A stretch of 40,799 nucleotides of DNA from contig CAZMNF010000014.1 in assembly GCA_964567595.1 (NCBI GenBank), positions 1 to 40,799 on the forward strand. The letters are read 5' to 3'. Made by a program: the position numbers and the translations under genes. Shown here in pieces: positions 33,685 to 40,799 of this stretch. Source of the DNA: CAZMNF01 sp964567595 (GTDB taxonomy: Bacteria; Bipolaricaulota; Bipolaricaulia; RBG-16-55-9). A model generated the notes under the pieces. The model had not been told where the DNA came from, searched no databases, and saw nothing but the letters and a program-made list of their open reading frames with translations. The first letter of the stretch is position 1. The number at the start of each line of letters is the position of its first letter.

Positions 33685-34779
33685 TCAGTCCTCCTTTGCG
33701 GCCATCGACTCCGGCGACGGCTGACGCTCGGGCGCTTCCGGCGCGGTCGGCTCCCGCCCCGCGGGGACGAGCTTGCTCGCCCATCGCGCCAACACGGCCG
33801 TGCCGTCCATGAACATCAGAAAGCTCATCGTCCAGGCGCCCAAGACGATGGCGACCGTCGTCACCACGCTCGCGCCCGAGAGCACGGCCAAGCCAGTCAG
33901 GCTGTGGCCGATGTTGCAGCCGCCCGCCACTTGCGCGCCGATCCCCATCAACAGCCCGCCGCCGAGCGACTGCAGCAGCCGGCCCGGCTGGGGAACGCGC
34001 AGCTTCCGTTCGCCGTACAGCAAGCTGCCCAATCCGGCGCCGGCCACGAGGCCGATCAGCATGTAGCTGCCCCAGTCGAGGAAGCTCGCCTCGCCCGTGA
34101 CGAGATACTGGAAGAGCGATCGGATCGGCCCCGTGACCGAGAGCCCGTAGTTGCGCCCCGTCGCGCTGGAGCTGAGCCAAGCGACGACGGCGATCGCGCC
34201 GATGGCCAGGCCGGTGGTCAACCAGGGCCAACCCCGCCGGGCCGAAATCCGCCGCTCGCGCGCGATCCAGGCCAGCACGGCCACGGCCAGAACGCCAGCG
34301 AAAAGCCACGACGGCACGCCCACAAGGCCGTCCAGCGTCAGCGCCGGCGCGGCGCCGTCCAGTCCGACGGGCGTGCGCAGCGCGTGCTGCAGCGGGTGTA
34401 GCGCGCCTTGGTCGACGATCACGGTCATGAGCCCGAAGCCGATCAGCGCCACGAACGAGCCGAGCATGCCCTCGCCGACCCGATAACACGTTCCGCTCGC
34501 GCAGCCGCCGGCCAGAACCATGCCCATGCCGAACAGCAGGCCACCCGCAATGTTGGCCGGCCACCAGAACGGGGGGACGTCGGGCTCGAACCAGCCGAAC
34601 GCCAGCACGAGCTGGACGCCGATCAGCTGGACGACGACGGCCAAGGCCCAGGCGCGCAACAGCCGCGAATTCCGCAGGACGAGGACGTCGCGGAACGCCG
34701 TGTTGACGCAGAAGCGCCCGCGCTGGAGCGCGTAGCCGAACGCCAGCCCGACGAGCGCGCCCATCAGCACCACGGTCAT
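33685..34779 (-). CDS. YeeE/YedE-family thiosulfate/sulfur permease
   Basis: 364 aa, about 9-10 membrane helices. The conserved cysteines of the TsuA-type pathway are present: RGRFC near the N-terminus, LAGGCASGTCYRVGEG in the middle and VAGGCNIGHSLTG near the C-terminus. TsuA takes up thiosulfate through successive S-H...S interactions with such cysteines and works with a TusA-like partner, which is the next gene. GAGGAGG lies seven bases before the ATG. Confidence 0.93.
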   Translation of the reverse strand: MTVVLMGALVGLAFGYALQRGRFCVNTAFRDVLVLRNSRLLRAWALAVVVQLIGVQLVLAFGWFEPDVPPFWWPANIAGGLLFGMGMVLAGGCASGTCYRVGEGMLGSFVALIGFGLMTVIVDQGALHPLQHALRTPVGLDGAAPALTLDGLVGVPSWLFAGVLAVAVLAWIARERRISARRGWPWLTTGLAIGAIAVVAWLSSSATGRNYGLSVTGPIRSLFQYLVTGEASFLDWGSYMLIGLVAGAGLGSLLYGERKLRVPQPGRLLQSLGGGLLMGIGAQVAGGCNIGHSLTGLAVLSGASVVTTVAIVLGAWTMSFLMFMDGTAVLARWASKLVPAGREPTAPEAPERQPSPESMAAKED

Positions 34780-34809
34780 TGTCGTCCTCCTCGGTTCGCG
34801 CTCATCGTC

Positions 34810-35754
34810 TCACCAGCAGGTGCTGCGATGATCGTCCTGGGCGGAGACGGCCGCGCTCGAGGCCCGTTCGACGGGCGCGTCCGCGAGCGTCGACCATTCC
34901 GCCCAACCGCCGTCGTAGAGCCGGACGTCGCTCAGGCCCAGAAGCCGCAAGGCCACGTATGCGCGTGCCGCGTCCAGGCCCGTCTTGCTGTAAACCACGG
35001 TCGGTTGGCGGTCCGTCAACGAGAGACCGGCCTCGCGCGCGTTCAGGCGCAACGCGTGGGCCCGTTTGGCGCGGCCTTGCGCATCGACGAGCGACGCCGC
35101 CGGCCACGAGACAGCTCCCGGAAGATGGCCCTCGGCGTAGGCGCCGAACGGCCGCGCGTCGACGAGCTGGGCGTCCGCTCGATCGAGACGGTCGCGCACC
35201 CACCCCGCCGTTACGCGGTGTCCGGCGTCCGTGCGGGCCCGGAAGTCGCCCGCCGGAACGCTCGGGTCATCTTCGCTGACGCTTCCGCCCTCAGCCTCCC
35301 AATCGGGGAATCCGCCGTCGAGCAGCCGAACGTCGGGATGGCCCACGTGCTCCAGCGCCCAGAAGAGTCGCGCCGCCCAGCGGTCGTCCGCGCCGTCGTA
35401 GACGACGACCGTGCGATCGCGATCGATGCCGGCTTGGCCGAACGCCTCGGCCAGCGCGTCCAGCGACGCCAATTGACGCGGGATCTCGCCCCAGACGTTG
35501 ATGTCGTTGTCCCAGACGTTGACGGCGTTCGGAATGTGGCCTCGGCGGTAGACCAGCGATGGCCGTGCGTCGACGACGCGAACGCGGTCAACGGCCTCAT
35601 GTCGTTGCCGAAGCCACGATGCCGATACGAGCCGATCCGCGTTCGGATAGGAGGCGCTCAGCGACAACGCGGAGGCGAGCCCCGTGCCGACCAAGCCGAG
35701 CGCAAGTCCCGCTTCGGCCCCTCGCTTGAGCAGTTGGCGTCGCGTCCACTCCAT
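34810..35754 (-). CDS. Tat-exported tandem rhodanese-domain protein lacking the catalytic cysteines
   Basis: 314 aa. Twin-arginine signal WTRRQLLKRGAEAGLALG, then two rhodanese domains (near 40-165 and 175-300), the layout of thiosulfate sulfurtransferases. The first domain is inactive as usual (VVVYDGADD). In the second, where active enzymes have VxYCxxG, the sequence is VVYSKTGLDAARAY, so Ser replaces the persulfide Cys. The only late Cys is the penultimate residue (STCW). It may bind thiosulfate or persulfide without catalysis, or use the tail Cys. It sits between the beta-propeller and the sulfur permease genes. Confidence 0.9.
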   Translation of the reverse strand: MEWTRRQLLKRGAEAGLALGLVGTGLASALSLSASYPNADRLVSASWLRQRHEAVDRVRVVDARPSLVYRRGHIPNAVNVWDNDINVWGEIPRQLASLDALAEAFGQAGIDRDRTVVVYDGADDRWAARLFWALEHVGHPDVRLLDGGFPDWEAEGGSVSEDDPSVPAGDFRARTDAGHRVTAGWVRDRLDRADAQLVDARPFGAYAEGHLPGAVSWPAASLVDAQGRAKRAHALRLNAREAGLSLTDRQPTVVYSKTGLDAARAYVALRLLGLSDVRLYDGGWAEWSTLADAPVERASSAAVSAQDDHRSTCW

Positions 35755-35808
35755 GGCATCCCCTTCGGTGGAAAGTTCGACGGTTGTCCGTTATCGATGT
35801 CGTTGTCG

Positions 35809-37032
35809 TCAGGCCGCGCCGCAGCAGGGCAGGGAGCAATCGCCGGCGCTTGCGGGAATCGTGGGCAGCGAGCCGCGGGCGACGGCGTCCGCCGACGGAA
35901 CGGGGATGCGACGCGCGATCGCGCCCACCGGCTGCGGGCCGACCTCGATCGTGTTGACCATCTCCTGGCGCTCCACGTCGACGACCGCCACGACGTTCCG
36001 ATTCTGGATCGGCACGTAGAACTTCGCGTCGTCGATGGAAAAGTCGCCGGCGACCGGGTTGCCGCCCTCGACGAGCGGAATCGTATTGACGATCTCCACA
36101 TTGGCCACGTCGATGACGGTGATGTTGCTCGAGTTGCGGTTGATGACGTAGTTGAACTCGTCATTCGCCGTGAACTCGTCGGTGATGGGCAGCTCGCCGA
36201 GCCCGTCGTCGGGCGTGAAGCGCTTAATCTCCGTCGGTCGCGAGGGGGTGCTCACGTCGAAGACGCCGACCGTCCCCGCCGAGCCTTCGATGGTCTCGAC
36301 GACGGCGAGCGTGCCGTCGCGCGAGCCGGTCATCATGAACGGCTCGACGTCCTCGGGGCGATCAGCGACCAGCGGCGGGACCGGGACCGTGCCGACCACC
36401 TCGAAGCTGTCGAGGTCGACGACCGAGACCGCTTGGCTCGTGCCGGGCGGGTTGCGGTCCGGCTCGATCGCATACTGTCCATCGGGCGTGATCGTGATGT
36501 CGCACGGCTGGGCGTCCTGGAAGCGCTCGATTCGGCCCACGACCTGGCCGAAGTCGTCGCGCTCGGGATTGGCACCGATCTTGAGCAAGGCGTCATTGAA
36601 GCGCGCGGACGCGATGACGTAGTTGCCGTCCGGCGTCAGCTCCGTGTAGTTCTGCGACGAGCCGGTCTCGATGACGTGGGGAACCTCGCCCGTGTCGAGA
36701 TTGACGATATGAACGGTCTCGGCATCGTCGGTGTGCAGCCCCGTGGCCGCGATCGGGCCCTCATCAACGTGCTTGTTCGAGGGGAAGCTGGCCGTCGTGC
36801 CCAGTTGGTACGTCTTGACGACCTCGTCGGTCGTGGTGTCGATGGCCGTGGCACTTCCGTCGCCATTGTTGATGACAAACATCAGCTGGCGCGGATCATC
36901 GGAGGCCTGGGCCCAGGCGTCGAGCCGGGTGAGCGGGCCGAGCGCCAGGCCGGCGCCCAGTGCCGCGCCGGTCCCCTTCAGGAACCGTCGACGGGTGACG
37001 GGCGTGCGAGCATTCCGGTCTTGATGTATCAT
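35809..37032 (-). CDS. Tat-exported YVTN-type beta-propeller protein with cysteine-rich C-terminus
   Basis: 407 aa. Twin-arginine signal TRRRFLKGTGAALGAGLALG, then repeated propeller blades (VDEG..., ITPDGQYAI, VVDLDSFEVVGTV, VIDVANVEIVNTI, VVDVERQEMVNTI). Such propellers are scaffold or metal/redox proteins; the ligand is not known. The C-terminus ends GDCSLPCCGAA: three cysteines within ten residues and almost none elsewhere, suggestive of metal or sulfane-sulfur binding. GGAGGGACATGCC precedes the ATG at 37032; the longer reading frame upstream overlaps the E1 gene and is not coding. Export with the adjacent Tat rhodanese suggests joint periplasmic sulfur handling. Confidence 0.88.
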   Translation of the reverse strand: MIHQDRNARTPVTRRRFLKGTGAALGAGLALGPLTRLDAWAQASDDPRQLMFVINNGDGSATAIDTTTDEVVKTYQLGTTASFPSNKHVDEGPIAATGLHTDDAETVHIVNLDTGEVPHVIETGSSQNYTELTPDGNYVIASARFNDALLKIGANPERDDFGQVVGRIERFQDAQPCDITITPDGQYAIEPDRNPPGTSQAVSVVDLDSFEVVGTVPVPPLVADRPEDVEPFMMTGSRDGTLAVVETIEGSAGTVGVFDVSTPSRPTEIKRFTPDDGLGELPITDEFTANDEFNYVINRNSSNITVIDVANVEIVNTIPLVEGGNPVAGDFSIDDAKFYVPIQNRNVVAVVDVERQEMVNTIEVGPQPVGAIARRIPVPSADAVARGSLPTIPASAGDCSLPCCGAA

Positions 37033-37082
37033 GGCATGTCCCTCCTTTGTGAATGTGCACGGTCGTTGTGCGCGGCCATCGC

Positions 37083-38527
<1,445 letters not shown>

Positions 38528-38531
<4 letters not shown>

Positions 38532-38980
38532 AGAGAGGATCCTCCTTTGCTCGGTTCCAAGTGGCGTACGTCGCGTTCTTCGAAGCGCGAGCGGTCCGGG
38601 CTCAGTTCCCAGGCGCGCAGTTCCCGAGCGCGCCCTTCTTGCACGGATTGGATCAGATAGGCCAGGCCGGGCCACGAGGCGTGGGCGAGGTCGTAGTCGG
38701 ATGGCTCCGCCGCCGCGTCCGGGTGCGAGTGGAAGAAGCCGACCAAGGCGAGCCCGCGGGCGTCCGCCTCGCGCTCGGCGCGCAGGACATCCTCCGGCGC
38801 GATGAGGTAGCGATTGTGGTGGGAATCTTCGCGGGCGTTGTCGACCGTCATTACGTCCATCACCCGAATCCCATTGTCGTCGTGGTGACCGATGAGCACG
38901 CCGCAGCCCTCGTGGGGATACGTCCGCTCGCCGTGGCGAGCGATCCGATTTCGCTGCTCGTCGTGGAGATAGATCGTCAT
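38528..38980 (-). CDS. JAMM/MPN+ metallopeptidase (Mec-like, M67)
   Basis: 150 aa with a complete JAMM zinc site: Glu24 (HEGCG), His84 and His86 (HSHP), Ser94, Asp97. Mycobacterial Mec+ releases cysteine from the CysO-cysteine adduct; other prokaryotic JAMM enzymes cut ubiquitin-like proteins after Gly-Gly. Both stop-start overlaps (ATGA with cysteine synthase before and with the carrier fusion after) place it in the middle of a coupled trio. Its most natural substrates are therefore the carrier-cysteine adduct and the internal Gly-Gly of the fusion. Confidence 0.94.
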
Positions 38981-39933
38981 CGCGCTTCGTCCTCGTCGGT
39001 CCAAATGGGCGCCTCCAGATAGCGCTGGCCACCGTCGCAGAACACCGTCACGATGACGCCGCCGTTGACCTCATGGGCCACACGCAGCGCGCCGGCCAGG
39101 TTTGCTCCCGAGGAAAATCCGGTCAAAATGCCCTCTTCGCGCGCCAGACGCTTGGTAAGGGCGTAGGCCTCCTCCGTCGGGATCGCTACGTTCGCGTCGG
39201 CCAGCGTCTCGTCGTAGATGCCGGGCACGAGGGCGGTCGGCATGTGTTTCAAGCCTTCCAAGCCGTGGAGCGGGCCGTCGGGCTGGACGGAGATCAGCTC
39301 GACGTCGGGATTGAGTTCGCGCAGCCGTCGGCCCGTCCCGACGAACGTGCCGCTTGTGCCGAGGCCCGTAACAAAGTGCGTGACCCGCCCGTCGGTCTGG
39401 CGCCAAATCTCCTCGGCGGTGGTGCGATAGTGCGCGCGCCAGTTGGCCGGATTGTTGTACTGGTCCGGATAGAAGTAGCGCTCGGGGTCGGCATCGTGGA
39501 GCTCTTGGGCCTTTTTAATAGCGCCGTCGGAGGCCTCCATGGGGTCGGTCAGCACGAGCTCCGCCCCGTACGCCCGCAGCGTGCGCTTGCAGACCTCGTC
39601 GGCGTTGGCGGGCAGACAGATCGTTACGGGATATCCCTTGGCCGCGCCGATCATCGCCAGCGCGATGCCGGTGTTGCCCGAGGAGGCGTCCAGGATGGTC
39701 TGGCCGGGTTGAAGCTCCCCCGTGCGTTCGCCCGTGTCGATCATGGCCAACGCCGGTCGAGCCTTGACGGAGCCACCGGGATTGGTCCATTCGGCCTTGG
39801 CGTAGAGCTCGACGTGCGGAACGTCAGCGTTGATGCCGTCCAGGCGAATCAGGGGCGTGTTGCCGACCCGATCCATCCAGGATCGCGGGAGCCTCTCCGC
39901 CGATGTCACGTTCGGCTGCGTTGCGGTCGTCAT
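38977..39933 (-). CDS. cysM: Cysteine synthase family protein (PLP-dependent, CysK/CysM type)
   Basis: 318 aa, fold type II PLP enzyme. PLP-binding Lys in NPGGSVKARPAL, phosphate/substrate loop SSGNTGIAL (SSGNTG instead of the usual TSGNTG), GTSGTFVGTGR glycine loop, and GFSSGANLAGAL near the end. It joins a sulfur donor to activated serine. Operon context with a ubiquitin-like carrier and JAMM peptidase favours the CysM mode, in which the sulfur donor is a protein thiocarboxylate, but sulfide-dependent CysK activity is equally compatible with the sequence. GAGGAGG lies about eight bases before the ATG. It is the first gene of the sulfur operon. Confidence 0.93.
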   Translation of the reverse strand: MTTATQPNVTSAERLPRSWMDRVGNTPLIRLDGINADVPHVELYAKAEWTNPGGSVKARPALAMIDTGERTGELQPGQTILDASSGNTGIALAMIGAAKGYPVTICLPANADEVCKRTLRAYGAELVLTDPMEASDGAIKKAQELHDADPERYFYPDQYNNPANWRAHYRTTAEEIWRQTDGRVTHFVTGLGTSGTFVGTGRRLRELNPDVELISVQPDGPLHGLEGLKHMPTALVPGIYDETLADANVAIPTEEAYALTKRLAREEGILTGFSSGANLAGALRVAHEVNGGVIVTVFCDGGQRYLEAPIWTDEDEAR

Positions 39934-39985
39934 CGTAAAATCCTCCTCTGCCGAGGGATCCGGGTCGTCAGCTTCGCTCCAGCCA

Positions 39986-40072
39986 CCGCTTTTGAGCGCG
40001 GGGCGACGTGGTCCGGATGCGCTTCCGGTCCGTCGACGCCGCGTGGGCGCCGAGTCCCCCAGCTCAAAGCGG
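39986..40072 (-). ncRNA. Candidate structured leader element before the cysteine synthase gene
   Basis: On the transcribed strand CCGCTTTGAGC (40072-40062) pairs with GCTCAAAAGCGG (39997-39986), 11 base pairs with one bulged A. They enclose 64 bases with an internal hairpin GGACCGGA/TCCGGACC (one mismatch, 40030-40009). The element ends about 52 bases before the start codon. It does not resemble SAM or other riboswitches I know. No U-tract follows, so any control would be on translation or RNA stability. Confidence 0.4.
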
Positions 40073-40111
40073 ACGTTCGGTAACAGCAGGTCGGGAGTCG
40101 GGGCGGACGCC

Positions 40112-40291
40112 CTATGCTCGACGGCTCGAGCTCGCGCCGCGCCCCTTCATACATGCGCAGTCGCGCGACATTGGGCGACATGCCCAGTCTGAATGGAGAT
40201 GCAGCAAGAAAATGGAGAGGAAGGAACGATCAATTAGACGGCCGATACGGTCAGTCGGAGCCCGGACAAACTCGATCACTGAGCATGTCAC
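40112..40291 (-). CDS. Possible leader ORF of the sulfur operon (59 codons, Cys-containing)
   Basis: GTG at 40291 is preceded at six bases by GGGAGG, in an AAAGGGAGG ribosome binding site like those of the operon's other genes. The frame is 59 codons with Cys at 3, 38, 45 and 47 (RDCACM), and ends 178 bases before cysteine synthase. A second frame in the same region (ATG 40286, 11 codons, one Cys) is also possible. No homologue is recognised; a cysteine-responsive leader peptide as in other cys operons is inference. Confidence 0.4.
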   Translation of the reverse strand: MTCSVIEFVRAPTDRIGRLIDRSFLSIFLLHLHSDWACRPMSRDCACMKGRGASSSRRA

Positions 40292-40322
40292 GTCATTCCT
40301 CCCTTTGTGGAATTGCCATCGG

Positions 40323-40351
40323 ATTATACGTTGCTTCGAGGGCCGTTTCAA
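40323..40351 (-). promoter_or_regulatory. Main promoter of the sulfur operon
   Basis: Minus strand TTGAAA (40351-40346), 17 bases, TATAAT (40328-40323). It is the strongest-looking promoter in the window. It gives a leader of about 385 bases before cysteine synthase, with the leader ORF and the structured element inside it. Confidence 0.65.
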
Positions 40352-40419
40352 TATCCGTGTGGTCATGTCGCGTCCCCCATGGCATCGGCGTCAGATTAGC
40401 GCATGGCCGAGGTGGCTGC

Positions 40420-40435
40420 TGTAAGGCTGCTTACA
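40420..40435. promoter_or_regulatory. Inverted repeat between divergent transcripts
   Basis: TGTAAG-GCTG-CTTACA is a perfect six-base inverted repeat with a four-base spacer, between the sulfur operon promoter and the last gene of the window. It has the size of a repressor site. Otherwise 40352-40548 shows no gene or clear plus-strand promoter. Confidence 0.35.
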
Positions 40436-40548
40436 CCGCTTGACGATCGGAACGACTATCCTTGGAGCCGTGTTACTCGAGGATTGCTGTGCCGCTCAGA
40501 TAAGCCCGCACGGCATCCGGAAGCGTTGACGCAATCGAGGTGAAAGGG

Positions 40549-40799
40549 ATGTCTCAACGTGCGGTCAATGGATGGGTGATGGGGGCGATCGTGGGGCTGT
40601 CGGTCCTCGGAGGAACGTCCCTGCTGATCAGTGGGCTCAATCCCCTTGGCCCCATCCCATTCGCCGAACGCCCGCAGTCCAACGACAACCCCGTGGCACT
40701 CGCTCATGGGGAGATCGAGCATTACTTCAACGAGCGCGAGCTGGGCGAACTCGGCCTCCATGACGAGATCGATCCCGCCAACGTTCGCTACCGATCCGA
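40549..40799 (+). CDS. Membrane-anchored or exported protein, 3' truncated by the window edge
   Basis: The first 83 codons only. GAGGTGAAAGG lies before the ATG. A short N-terminus leads into a hydrophobic helix (VMGAIVGLSVLGGTSLLI), then a polar stretch NPLGPIPFAERPQSNDN and a helical region with HGEIEHYFNERE. It could be a membrane-anchored periplasmic protein. No family is recognised from this part; the frame is open at the window end. Confidence 0.6.
   Translation, partial: MSQRAVNGWVMGAIVGLSVLGGTSLLISGLNPLGPIPFAERPQSNDNPVALAHGEIEHYFNERELGELGLHDEIDPANVRYRS

Noticed and set aside
38532..39032. N-terminal extension of the carrier-E1-rhodanese gene to 39032
   Set aside because: The extra residues are an out-of-frame reading of the JAMM gene. 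The beta-grasp domain begins exactly at ATG 38531 with AGGAGG upstream.
39973..40192. Short frames on both strands near the cysteine synthase leader (for example plus 39830-40192)
   Set aside because: No ribosome binding sites or motifs, and they overlap the structured leader or run antisense to known coding sequence.

Overview
The window is a high-GC bacterial chromosome segment, cut at both ends. It is bacterial by its bacterial-type alanyl-tRNA synthetase, YqgF-type resolvase, TTGNNN-17-TANNNT promoters and purine-rich ribosome binding sites. Twin-arginine signals, a protein ending like an outer-membrane beta-barrel, and several genes whose -10 box lies only 6-9 bases before the start codon (leaderless mRNAs) would suit a diderm of the Deinococcota type, for example Trueperales. 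That placement is inference; other deep-branching bacteria are possible. No insertion sequence, prophage or CRISPR array was seen.

Layout. 1-7900: end of a short-chain dehydrogenase, alaS, an M42 aminopeptidase, two tRNA genes (Met and Ala), a small zinc-ribbon gene divergent from a Fur-family regulator, an aldo/keto reductase and a MOSC protein. 7900-13000: an envelope region with a six-repeat DUF4397 protein, a membrane-bound winged-helix regulator flanked on both sides by triple TTGAC direct repeats, a small secreted protein and a DUF4384/PEGA protein. 13000-16300: M24 peptidase, DUF2007 protein, citrate synthase and a ribbon-helix-helix protein. 16300-22800: a branched-chain-type ABC substrate-binding protein and two permeases without ATPases, followed on the same strand by a PAS/GAF histidine kinase and its response regulator. 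22885-26635: YqgF resolvase, an archaeal/eukaryotic-type Pus10 tRNA pseudouridine synthase, an MFS transporter and a metallo-hydrolase. 26636-28250: a RelE/Phd toxin-antitoxin pair beside a DNA methyltransferase remnant carrying two deletions. 28448-31075: a very long secreted VWA/coiled-coil protein with a C-terminal membrane anchor.

31184-39933 on the minus strand is one tightly packed nine-gene sulfur operon. In order of transcription it encodes cysteine synthase, a JAMM peptidase, a single-chain fusion of ubiquitin-like sulfur carrier, E1 enzyme and rhodanese, a Tat-exported beta-propeller, a Tat-exported double rhodanese without catalytic cysteines, a YeeE/YedE thiosulfate-type permease, TusA, a selenium-binding/methanethiol-oxidase protein and an NAD-dependent epimerase. 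Its promoter (TTGAAA-17-TATAAT) lies about 390 bases upstream of the first gene. The leader holds a well-initiated 59-codon ORF with four Cys codons and a folded element just before the cysteine synthase gene. A coherent reading is that sulfur from methanethiol and thiosulfate is passed through TusA/rhodanese to a thiocarboxylated ubiquitin-like carrier, and that cysteine is built on that carrier and released by the JAMM enzyme. The fused carrier would have to be cut after its internal Gly-Gly, and the co-expressed JAMM protein is the obvious candidate.
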